A stretch of DNA of 23,504 bases. Source: an uncultured Mycoplasmatota bacterium (GTDB lineage: Bacteria > Bacillota_I > Bacilli_A > RF39 > UBA660). Of the stretch, positions 6,884 to 13,583 are shown piece by piece. Location: positions 1 through 23,504 of the forward strand of contig UQVR01000018.1 in the NCBI GenBank assembly GCA_900544625.1. Direction: 5' to 3'. A program made the position numbers and the translations under genes. The notes beneath the pieces are model-generated. The model did no database searches. It was not told where the DNA came from and worked only from the letters and a program-made list of their open reading frames with translations. Numbering within the stretch: the stretch's first letter is position 1; each line of letters begins with the position of its first letter.

Positions 6884-8549
6884 ATATTAATATTCTTCTT
6901 AGCGTTTCATCTTTTTTTAGGAATTCTTTAATTGCTTCTTCATTTCTATAAATCATGTTGATAAAGTCCGTTATTGAAACTTCACATTTAAATGTTAAAA
7001 CACCTTCATAAATATCTTCAAAAACTATTTTATTAATACGGTTTTCGACGGTTTTTATTTTATAATTGCCATGAGAAATACTATTTCTTATACCATTAAT
7101 TATTGCCTTATTTCTTAAGTGATTTTCATTAAAATTTTCATAAAGTTTTATTTCATTTAATCTTATTAGTAAAGTTTTTAATTCTTCATAAATTTTATCT
7201 CTTTCTTGATATGATTTTTTTAAATTACTTTGTAAAATTGATTTAGCTTTTAAATTACCGCTTTTAGTTACTTGTAATAGACTTTGTTCATTTTTAGAAA
7301 TTTTAGCATCCATTTCTGTAATTTTCTTTTTCTTACTTGCTAGTTCTATTAAAATACTATTTTTAATGCCGTTATCCTTATTTATATATAAAACATTTAT
7401 AGGGCTTAAATCAAGAGTGCTATAATCTAAACCATCACTTGGTATAAATGTATATTCATTACTATTTTCTAAAAACTTATCATTTCCATAAGAGAATATG
7501 GCTTCAAAAAGAGCAAATGATGTTGTTGCTAACTCTTCTAATCCAATTGTATCATAACTACATACAGTTTGATATTCTTCAAGAACTTTTCCATAATTAA
7601 CTGTTTGATTTTCATAAGCAATTTGAAGTATTATCATATTCTTTTTTAGTGATTCTACCAAATGTTTTTTGGGATTAAGTCTACTCTCTAAATCTTTTTT
7701 CATAAATCTTATTTGATGTTCATAAGGCATATTTTTAGGGTAGTTATAATAAACATAATCAGTTATTTCTTCAATAAGTTCTTCTTTTAAGGGAGTTTTT
7801 TTCCAATCAAAAGAGTAACCTTGATTAGCAAATTTCTTTTTAGCTTTCACTAGTAATCCTATAGAAGAATTTGCTTCATAAGCACTGGTAACCAAACCAT
7901 CAGCTATTTTAATTATTTCATCATTTAAAGCTCCACCATCATGTTTTTCAAAACTAAAGCTCATTTTACTAAATGTTCTTAAAAAACCTTTTATTTCACT
8001 TTTAGTTTTTAATGACTTAGTTCTATTTTTATCAGGCTTATTCATTACTACAATATCATTTTTATATTCGGTATTAGATGAGTTTAAATAATAACAATCT
8101 ATGGATTTAGAAATCATGTTAATAACACTTGACATTCCAAGTGACATCATGCAATTTTCAAGTTTAAATGAAATTTTTTTGTTTTCTAAATCTATAATAA
8201 ATTCTCCATGTGCTAGTTTATTTCTAATTAAACCAACAATTTCTTCTGGATTTTTAAATATTACTCCATCAATTTCAAAACCATCTTTTGTTTGAACGGC
8301 AACTTCTTTAACACAATTTAAGATTCCTTCATCAATGGTTTTACAAATAAAATTGTTTTTTGATCCTTCGATTAATTCTTCCTTGACAACAAATAAACTA
8401 CACATTGCTAAACTGAATTTAGCCATGTAAAAATAATCTTCTTTTAATATGAAATCACTTACTTTAGAGTTCCCCATAAAACAATCAGATAAAAACATTG
8501 TATATGCTTTAATACCTCCATAAAGTAAGAAAAATGTATTAACATCCAT
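6882..8549 (-). CDS. unknown protein with two RNxxxH (HEPN-like) motifs (555 aa)
   Basis: Two similar motifs lie far apart: IRNKLAHGEFII with R109-N110...H114, and IRNSISHGNYKI with R488-N489...H493. In each the motif follows a helix and is followed by G-x-aromatic-x-I. This is the RNxxxH signature of HEPN domains, many of which are metal-independent RNases that work as dimers or in tandem (Cas13, RnlA, AbiF/AbiU2-type abortive infection proteins). A Lys/Glu/Gln-rich coiled-coil stretch covers about 402-465. There is no signal peptide. The start ATG at 8549 is 7 nt from GGGGG. I do not recognise the full-length family; defence, toxin or RNA-processing roles are inference. No partner gene with a nucleotidyltransferase domain is adjacent; neighbours are an XRE membrane regulator upstream and a membrane peptidase downstream, the latter beyond a terminator. 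Confidence 0.85.
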   Translation of the reverse strand: MDVNTFFLLYGGIKAYTMFLSDCFMGNSKVSDFILKEDYFYMAKFSLAMCSLFVVKEELIEGSKNNFICKTIDEGILNCVKEVAVQTKDGFEIDGVIFKNPEEIVGLIRNKLAHGEFIIDLENKKISFKLENCMMSLGMSSVINMISKSIDCYYLNSSNTEYKNDIVVMNKPDKNRTKSLKTKSEIKGFLRTFSKMSFSFEKHDGGALNDEIIKIADGLVTSAYEANSSIGLLVKAKKKFANQGYSFDWKKTPLKEELIEEITDYVYYNYPKNMPYEHQIRFMKKDLESRLNPKKHLVESLKKNMIILQIAYENQTVNYGKVLEEYQTVCSYDTIGLEELATTSFALFEAIFSYGNDKFLENSNEYTFIPSDGLDYSTLDLSPINVLYINKDNGIKNSILIELASKKKKITEMDAKISKNEQSLLQVTKSGNLKAKSILQSNLKKSYQERDKIYEELKTLLIRLNEIKLYENFNENHLRNKAIINGIRNSISHGNYKIKTVENRINKIVFEDIYEGVLTFKCEVSITDFINMIYRNEEAIKEFLKKDETLRRILI

Positions 8550-8556
8550 TTTAAAA

Positions 8557-8603
8557 CCCCCGTTTTGAGCTATATTTTAACACTTAACGAGTACATTTGT
8601 CAA
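8557..8603 (-). promoter_or_regulatory. promoter and GGGGG leader of the dual-HEPN-motif gene
   Basis: On the minus strand TTGACA (8598-8603), 18 nt, TAAAAT (8574-8579), then ATAGCT and GGGGGTTTT (8553-8561). The -35 box abuts the stop of the XRE gene. The GGGGGTTTT segment is exactly complementary to an unpaired stretch of the small RNA at 10590-10690. Confidence 0.75.
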
Positions 8604-8604
8604 A

Positions 8605-9450
8605 TTAATTTTCATACATTTTGCCTTTACTATCTATTTGAAGTTCATATCCATATTCAAATATAAAGGAAATACTATAAATAATTAATGCGTAGACTAT
8701 ATCTGTTAGTTCTAATTCAGCTCCTAGATTTAATTCCATTAGTATACTACACATTACCCCATATATAAAACTAAATACAATATAAAATATTATAAAGAAT
8801 GATATTTTTTTAATACGATTAATGTTATCTAAAGTAAATGGTGTATCTCCATTATGAATATTAAAGAACAATTTATACAAATTTTCAAATACTTTAGCTA
8901 TACATACTATGCTAATTAAACTTCCAACTAGTAGTATTTCGGCATGGAATATTATTTCATCAAAAGAATGATTATTTATATATTCATAAGCTAGTTCTCC
9001 ATATGTTGTAATACTAGCAACTTTGACATTAGATATGAGTAGGTCTGTTCCACTAATTCTGGCAGATTTACCTATGAATGGCAATGCTAAGATCATTATG
9101 CTTATTAAAACAGCTACACCAATAAATATCTTATTTACTATGTTAGCCATTATATATATAATTTTGCTTATTAACTTCACTTTTATTTGCTTTTCTTTTT
9201 TGAATTTAACTACACTTTCTTTTATTTCACTATCTAAAGATTCTATGTCTGTAAAGTCTTCATGTACCAAATCATTGATTTTACATTTAAATATTTCACA
9301 GAGACACATTATATTATTCATACTTGGAAAATTTTCTCCGGTTTCCCACTTTGAAACGCTTTGTCTTGATACTCCAAGTTTTTCTGCTAGATATTCTTGA
9401 GATATATTTTTTGACTTTCTAATATTTTTTAAGTTTTCACCAAATTTCAT
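8605..9450 (-). CDS. XRE-family regulator fused to a DUF2975-like membrane domain (281 aa)
   Basis: Residues 6-60 are a classical helix-turn-helix (SQEYLAEKLGVSRQSVSKWE). A linker with a basic stretch leads to four predicted membrane helices at about 104-126, 167-187, 215-238 and 249-267. Between helices 2 and 3 the sequence NGDTPFTLDNINRIKKIS matches the pattern seen in DUF2975 membrane domains. Family knowledge: such fusions are thought to be membrane-tethered repressors sensing envelope or small-molecule signals, but ligands are unknown. Start ATG at 9450 has AAAGGGTG upstream. The gene stops 2 bp before the -35 box of the 555-residue gene with no visible terminator, so readthrough into that gene is possible, making it a candidate regulator of it. 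Confidence 0.88.
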   Translation of the reverse strand: MKFGENLKNIRKSKNISQEYLAEKLGVSRQSVSKWETGENFPSMNNIMCLCEIFKCKINDLVHEDFTDIESLDSEIKESVVKFKKEKQIKVKLISKIIYIMANIVNKIFIGVAVLISIMILALPFIGKSARISGTDLLISNVKVASITTYGELAYEYINNHSFDEIIFHAEILLVGSLISIVCIAKVFENLYKLFFNIHNGDTPFTLDNINRIKKISFFIIFYIVFSFIYGVMCSILMELNLGAELELTDIVYALIIYSISFIFEYGYELQIDSKGKMYEN

Positions 9451-9482
9451 AAATACACCCTTTCTTTTTACAAAATAATTAT

Positions 9483-9510
9483 ATTATAAATTATCTAATT
9501 ATTCTATCAA
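9483..9510 (-). promoter_or_regulatory. promoter of the XRE-DUF2975 gene
   Basis: On the minus strand TTGATA (9505-9510), 16 nt, TATAAT (9483-9488). Confidence 0.6.
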
Positions 9511-9527
9511 CTTTTAAGTGCATTTTA

Positions 9528-10403
9528 TTATTTTCTCGTTTTTATAATAACATCATCTTCTAGATTTCCTATGAGTAGCGAAGAATTTACATCATGATTT
9601 TTAAAATTATTATTAACTATCTTTTCATCATAGTTAGCATAACAATATTTACAAAAATGTTTACAGGAATTATATACACCAATGTCAACCATCTCTGCAC
9701 AGTTACATTTTCTTGCTTTCCAACTTTTATACTTTTTACCTGTTAATCTATATGCAAGTTCATGTGATAAACATTCCCCTTTTGTAAAACCATATTCTGT
9801 AAGATTTCGATCTTCAAAACAAGTTTGAACTTTCATATTGTTGAGTTTTGCTATTTTACTAAAATTTTTTCCAATTATTTTATAATCTTCTTCTGTAAAA
9901 TTACGATACTGTAACACATTTTTGTTCTTTAAAACATTTTTATATTCATCTAGAAATGACACAATTATAGTTTCTACATATCCATTTAGTAACATACACA
10001 ATTTTTTAAATGCTTTAATATGATAAGTAATGTTATATTTTTCACTTAAGAATATTGGATCGTATCTTACAGAAACGTTTTCTTTGCCAATTGCTCGTGA
10101 TATTTTTTTTACAGCTTCAATAACTTCTTTTTTTGAAGGAACGTTCGGTTCAATATCTCTTTTATATGGTGTTATTGTTATTTGAAATAAATATGGAATT
10201 TTAATTTTGTTTAAATCATTTAATATTGGTATTGGATTTTTAGTACAAAATAAAATTAAATCAATATCTGAAAAATTAATTCTATTTACTAACTTAGGAT
10301 TAAAAGGATTTCTTACATCCACAAAACCTGCTTCTACTCTTTTAATTAACCATTTTTCGTAAAATGCTATAATATCTGTTCTACTACTTACATTTAATAT
10401 CAT
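9528..10403 (-). CDS. DUF1848 family iron-sulfur protein (291 aa)
   Basis: The N-terminal NVSSRTDIIAFYEKW, VDVRNPFNPKLVNR, ILFCTKNP and SVRYDPIFL segments, and the C-terminal C233-N-C235...DIGVYNSC247-KHFC251-KYC254-YANY cluster, match the DUF1848 family, related in style to radical-SAM proteins (CxxxCxxC at 247-254, placed near the C-terminus rather than the N-terminus). Two further Cys (195, 211) may join a second cluster. The reaction catalysed by DUF1848 proteins is not established. Length is normal for the family. There is no good ribosome binding site before the ATG at 10403; the leader from the promoter at 10511-10539 would be about 100 nt and AT-rich. Confidence 0.88.
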   Translation of the reverse strand: MILNVSSRTDIIAFYEKWLIKRVEAGFVDVRNPFNPKLVNRINFSDIDLILFCTKNPIPILNDLNKIKIPYLFQITITPYKRDIEPNVPSKKEVIEAVKKISRAIGKENVSVRYDPIFLSEKYNITYHIKAFKKLCMLLNGYVETIIVSFLDEYKNVLKNKNVLQYRNFTEEDYKIIGKNFSKIAKLNNMKVQTCFEDRNLTEYGFTKGECLSHELAYRLTGKKYKSWKARKCNCAEMVDIGVYNSCKHFCKYCYANYDEKIVNNNFKNHDVNSSLLIGNLEDDVIIKTRK

Positions 10404-10510
10404 TTTTCATGAGTTATTATTATTGTAAAACTATATTTTTATATTCACTATAATAATTTATTTCCTTTCATATTTTTTATATTGACTTTATCAATTGTCT
10501 TTACAAGCAA

Positions 10511-10539
10511 ATTATATTATTAGATGAAATATTTGTCAA
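10511..10539 (-). promoter_or_regulatory. promoter of the DUF1848 gene
   Basis: On the minus strand TTGACA (10534-10539), exactly 17 nt, TATAAT (10511-10516): a perfect consensus. It leaves a leader of about 100 nt. Divergent from the small-RNA promoter at 10555. Confidence 0.75.
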
Positions 10540-10554
10540 ATTATGAAAAACTTA

Positions 10555-10583
10555 TTGACAAACCTTAAAAAAAATATTAAGAT
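10555..10583 (+). promoter_or_regulatory. promoter of small RNA A
   Basis: TTGACA (10555-10560), 17 nt, TAAGAT (10578-10583). Both hexamers and the spacing are identical to the promoter at 13422-13450 that drives small RNA B. Confidence 0.75.
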
Positions 10584-10589
10584 TATACT

Positions 10590-10690
10590 AGCATGATACA
10601 AGTCATGCTAATAACCTGATCTCTCTTACGAATCTCAATGTGAAGAGATCAACCAAAACCCCCTGAAGGAGCCGAAAGGCTCCGTTTTTA
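10590..10690 (+). ncRNA. candidate small RNA A: two hairpins, C-rich linker, terminator
   Basis: About 100 nt between a strong promoter and a strong terminator, with no start codon followed by a useful frame. Hairpin 1: TAGCATGA / TCATGCTA (10589-10596, 10603-10610). Hairpin 2: TGATCTCT / AGAGATCA (10617-10624, 10644-10651), extendable by four pairs after a bulged C. Next is an unpaired stretch with AAAACCCCC (10655-10663), then a terminator stem GGAGCC-GAAA-GGCTCC (10668-10683) and GTTTTT. This layout resembles C-rich regulatory RNAs of Firmicutes (RsaE/RoxS), which use CCCC-type stretches to block ribosome binding sites, but I see no sequence identity to them. No riboswitch class is recognised, and no gene follows closely on the same strand: the acetyltransferase starts 114 nt past the terminator. 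Confidence 0.65.
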
Positions 10691-10736
10691 ATATATAAAT
10701 GTACAGCTAAAAAATAATTATTATAAATAAATTAAG

Positions 10737-10776
10737 TTGATTCTTTCATATTCTCATTTAATATGATATCATATTA
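10737..10776 (+). promoter_or_regulatory. putative promoter and 18-bp palindromic operator of the acetyltransferase gene
   Basis: TAATATGAT / ATCATATTA (10759-10776) is a perfect 18-bp palindrome 27 nt before the start codon. It covers a possible -10 box TATGAT (10762-10767); a possible -35 TTGATT lies at 10737-10742 (19-nt spacing, suboptimal). A repressor site overlapping the -10 is the simplest reading. Confidence 0.5.
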
Positions 10777-10803
10777 ATAACTAAATGTTAAGGAAGTGAT
10801 AAT

Positions 10804-11376
10804 ATGAGTTTTTTAGTAAGAGAAATAACTAAAGATGATAGGCAAGAACTAGAAAGTATGGCAAAGGAATTTCAAAATGCAAATGATGAATATCCTTTTG
10901 AAGGAATAAATAATTTTCAAAACATATTAGATCATTCTTTTGAAGAGTTTTTTAATTCATTAGAAAAAAACAAACATATTAGTGATACTAATCCAAATCG
11001 GGCTAATCAAACTTCATATGTTTTAACTGATGAATTTGGAAAAATATATGGTGCAGCAAATGTAAGACATGAACTTAAAGGAAAATTATATGAAATTGGA
11101 GGAAATGTTGGCTATGCCATTAGACCTAGTGAAAGAAAAAAAGGATATGCTACCACTTTGTTAGATTTATTATTAAATGAATTTGATAAGCTGGGAATTG
11201 AAAATGCTTTGGTTACATGTCGTGAAAATAATATAGCATCAAAAAGAACTATGAATAAGTTTATTGGAAAGTCTGATACATTAGTACCATCTATGCATGA
11301 AGGTATTATGGAATATAGATATTGGATTTATGTTAAAGATAATTTAAAAGCAAAAGAAGAGTTTACATCTAGGTAA
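10804..11376 (+). CDS. GNAT-family acetyltransferase (190 aa)
   Basis: A single GNAT domain. Motif A is GYAIRPSERKKGYATTLL, with the R-K-K-G-Y-A acetyl-CoA pyrophosphate loop at about 111-116. It is followed by the helix LLDLLLNEFDKLGIENALVTC and the N-N-I-A-S-K-R-T-M-N-K motif B typical of the fold. The layout (N-terminal regulatory-looking 75 residues, IGGNVGYAIRPSERKKGYA) resembles the COG3981-type predicted acetyltransferases; the substrate cannot be predicted. Start ATG at 10804 has AAGGAAGTGAT upstream. It is one of only two plus-strand protein genes and is convergent with recG, sharing a bidirectional terminator. Confidence 0.9.
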   Translation: MSFLVREITKDDRQELESMAKEFQNANDEYPFEGINNFQNILDHSFEEFFNSLEKNKHISDTNPNRANQTSYVLTDEFGKIYGAANVRHELKGKLYEIGGNVGYAIRPSERKKGYATTLLDLLLNEFDKLGIENALVTCRENNIASKRTMNKFIGKSDTLVPSMHEGIMEYRYWIYVKDNLKAKEEFTSR

Positions 11377-11385
11377 GCTCTTTTT
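11357..11385 (+). terminator. terminator of the acetyltransferase gene, probably shared with recG
   Basis: AAGAGTTTAC (11357-11366) pairs with GTAAGCTCTT (11373-11382; one G-T pair) around a 6-nt loop, followed by TTTG. The stop codon TAA lies in the descending arm. On the minus strand the stem is followed by CTTTTGCTTTT, which could also end recG transcripts. Confidence 0.75.
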
Positions 11386-11386
11386 G

Positions 11387-13378
11387 TTAATCTAAGAAAT
11401 CTATTTCTTTTATAATTTTAGTATAATATTCATAATTTAGATAAGATTTATTATCTAAAAATTCTTTAGCATCAATATTAGCTTGAGATAATATATTAAA
11501 ATCTCTTTTTAGATTAGCAATTTTAAATGACATATCTCCACTTTGTTTAACCCCGAACAAATCACCTTGTCCCCTTTGTTCAAAGTCCTTTTCTGCAATA
11601 TAGAAGCCATCAGATGATTCTTCCATTACTTTTAGTCTTTCATTGTTAAAAGAATTAGTTACTAAATAACAATAACTTTGAATACCACTTCTTCCTACTC
11701 TACCACGTAGTTGGTGAAGTGTTGCTAGCCCAAATCTTTCGGCATTATATATAACCATCATTGTTGCATTGGGAATATCAATACCAACTTCAATAACTGT
11801 CGTAGATATTAAAATATTTATTTTATTTTCTGCAAACCCTTTCATTAATTCATCTTTTTCTTTTTGTTTTAATTTTCCATGTAATATTTCGATTCTTACT
11901 TTATTATTGAAAGCTTTATTTAATTTTTCTTTTAGTTCCATTACACTATTTAAATTTAGCTCATCATTTTGTTCTATGAATGGAGAAACAACAAATATTT
12001 GATGATTAAGTTTTAATTCTTCATACATTTTTAATAATACTTCTTTAATGTTTTTTTCATCTGCTATTTTAGTTATTATTTCTTTTCTAATATTTGGTTT
12101 AGTCTTTATTTGTGATAAATCTAAGTCACCATAAATAGTTAAAGCATAAGTTCTAGGTATTGGTGTTGCTGATAAATATAATACATCCGCTTCGCCATTT
12201 AACCCTTTATTTTGTAATAAGTTTCTTTGGTTTACTCCGAATCTATGTTGTTCATCGGTAATTACTAGCCCTAAATTTTTAAAATTTAAATTATCATTTA
12301 ATAAAGCATGTGTACCTATAACTAAATCTATTTCTCCATTTGTTATTTGATTATAAATATTTTCTTTTTGTTTTTTGGTAATACTTCCTGTTAATAAACT
12401 GATGTTTATATCATATTCTTTAAAGTATTCTTTAATAGACTCATAATGTTGTTTTGCTAAAATTTCAGTTGGTGCCATAAATGTGGATTGATATCCAGAT
12501 AGAAAGTTTGCTAAAATGGCAACAATTGCTACGATGGTTTTTCCTGAACCAACATCTCCGAGTACTAACCTATTCATCCTTTTGCTTTCTTTCATATCTT
12601 TTAAAATATCTTCAATAGTTGATAATTGATCTTTAGTTAATAAAAAATTTAGACTCGATAAAAAATCTTGGATATCATTGTCATTAAATTCTTTGGGTAG
12701 TCCTTTAGATATTTTATTTATACCTTTTAAATAATTAATTTTAAACATATATGTAAATAACTCTTCGTAAATAAGTTTTAATTCACTTTGTTTTATATCG
12801 TTGATAGTTTTTGGTTGATGTATTTTTCTTATGGCATCACACTTTGTTAATAGTTTATATTTTTCATTTAGATAATTTGGTATATTATCACTTAAAGATA
12901 TTTTAGTTGATAAGGCACCATTTATAATATTTTCTAAACCTGAATTTTTAATGCCTTCGGTTAAATGATAAATAGGTTCAATTCTTTCTTCATCAACATT
13001 AAATTTAATATCATTGGCAGTAAATACATTTTTTATTTTAGAATATTTACCAATTATCACTATTTCTTTATCCACAGTTAGATTTCTTTTTAAAAATGAT
13101 CTATTAAATATAGTAACTTTAAATTCATGATTATTATTTGTTGCAAAAAAATCTAATTTATTAAAATTTCTTTTGATATATGTTACTTTTGGCACACTTA
13201 AAATTTTAGCTTTAATATAATAAGTCATTGTATCATCAGCATCTTCAATATTTATAAATTTAATAATATTATAACGGTATGGATAATATGTTAATAAATC
13301 TTCAACTGTATTTATATTAATTCTATTTAATATATTTATAGTTTTCGGGCCCACTTTTGGTAATAATTCTAAGTTCAT
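11387..13378 (-). CDS. recG: ATP-dependent DNA helicase RecG (663 aa)
   Basis: RecG remodels stalled replication forks and branched DNA. The N-terminal wedge/OB region spans about 1-125 (LPKVGPKTINILNR, LLTYYPYRY). Motor motifs follow in order: Walker A GDVGSGKT at 274-281, TEIL at 304, DEQH at 375-378, SATPIPRT at 403-410, STTVIEVGID at 525-534 and QLRGRVGRSG at 556-565. The C-terminal segment QRGQGDLFGVKQSG (601-614) is the usual RecG tail motif. The protein is slightly shorter than the E. coli enzyme, as is common in low-GC Gram-positives. The start ATG at 13378 has CGGAGG 6 nt upstream, behind an extended -10 promoter. It stands alone as a transcription unit. Confidence 0.98.
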   Translation of the reverse strand: MNLELLPKVGPKTINILNRININTVEDLLTYYPYRYNIIKFINIEDADDTMTYYIKAKILSVPKVTYIKRNFNKLDFFATNNNHEFKVTIFNRSFLKRNLTVDKEIVIIGKYSKIKNVFTANDIKFNVDEERIEPIYHLTEGIKNSGLENIINGALSTKISLSDNIPNYLNEKYKLLTKCDAIRKIHQPKTINDIKQSELKLIYEELFTYMFKINYLKGINKISKGLPKEFNDNDIQDFLSSLNFLLTKDQLSTIEDILKDMKESKRMNRLVLGDVGSGKTIVAIVAILANFLSGYQSTFMAPTEILAKQHYESIKEYFKEYDINISLLTGSITKKQKENIYNQITNGEIDLVIGTHALLNDNLNFKNLGLVITDEQHRFGVNQRNLLQNKGLNGEADVLYLSATPIPRTYALTIYGDLDLSQIKTKPNIRKEIITKIADEKNIKEVLLKMYEELKLNHQIFVVSPFIEQNDELNLNSVMELKEKLNKAFNNKVRIEILHGKLKQKEKDELMKGFAENKINILISTTVIEVGIDIPNATMMVIYNAERFGLATLHQLRGRVGRSGIQSYCYLVTNSFNNERLKVMEESSDGFYIAEKDFEQRGQGDLFGVKQSGDMSFKIANLKRDFNILSQANIDAKEFLDNKSYLNYEYYTKIIKEIDFLD

Positions 13379-13394
13379 TTTAACCTCCGTAAAT

Positions 13395-13403
13395 ATTATA
13401 TCA
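13395..13403 (-). promoter_or_regulatory. extended -10 promoter of recG
   Basis: On the minus strand TGATATAAT, a TGn-TATAAT extended -10, with no good -35 at the usual distance. Transcription would start about 10 nt before the ribosome binding site. It is divergent from the small RNA B promoter. Confidence 0.55.
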
Positions 13404-13421
13404 GAAATTTGTAAAAATCGC

Positions 13422-13450
13422 TTGACAAATTACACTTTTTCGATTAAGAT
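13422..13450 (+). promoter_or_regulatory. promoter of small RNA B
   Basis: TTGACA (13422-13427), 17 nt, TAAGAT (13445-13450). Same hexamers and spacing as the promoter at 10555-10583. Confidence 0.75.
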
Positions 13451-13456
13451 AGTAAT

Positions 13457-13555
13457 CACCAATTCACTTAAAGAAGGCGAATTGGTGCTAGTATCACACT
13501 AGTCAACCCCTTTTTATTCTTTTAGGAGATTCCTTCGGGAGTCTCCGCTTTTTTT
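13457..13555 (+). ncRNA. candidate small RNA B: two hairpins, AACCCC linker, UUCG-capped terminator
   Basis: About 100 nt in the recG-nifJ gap, opposite in sense to both. Hairpin 1: CACCAATTC / GAATTGGTG (13457-13465, 13479-13487), whose loop exposes AAGAAGG. Hairpin 2: CTAGT / ACTAG (13488-13492, 13498-13502). Next comes an unpaired TCAACCCCTTTTT, then the terminator stem GGAGATTCC / GGAGTCTCC (13525-13546) closed by a TTCG tetraloop and followed by GC and seven T. There is no usable start codon. The order promoter - hairpin - hairpin - C-rich linker - terminator is the same as small RNA A, though the stems differ in sequence. Function unknown; regulation by pairing to ribosome binding sites is inference. 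Confidence 0.65.
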
Positions 13556-13560
13556 ATACA

Positions 13561-13583
13561 AAAAAATAAGTGATTACTCACTT
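13561..13583 (-). terminator. terminator of nifJ
   Basis: AAGTGA-N4-TCACTT (13568-13583) followed on the minus strand by ATTTTTT. The stop codon sits in the 4-nt loop region. It faces the terminator of small RNA B tail to tail. Confidence 0.75.

Larger units (their letters stand above)
10404..10803. other. 400-bp intergenic region with divergent promoters and a small RNA
   Basis: No protein gene. It holds a minus promoter for the DUF1848 gene, a plus promoter whose -35 box lies 15 bp away, a structured small RNA with its own terminator, and a palindromic operator-like site before the acetyltransferase gene. Nothing else stands out. Confidence 0.75.

Noticed and set aside
780..10690. The repeated GGAGCC-GAAA-GGCTCC unit as att sites bounding a mobile element
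   Set aside because: The copies are inverted, both work as terminators, and housekeeping-type genes lie between them; integration would leave direct repeats.
10590..13555. The two structured RNAs as tracrRNAs or riboswitches
   Set aside because: No Cas9, crRNA repeat or array is present, and neither RNA is attached to a downstream coding sequence; no known aptamer core was recognised.
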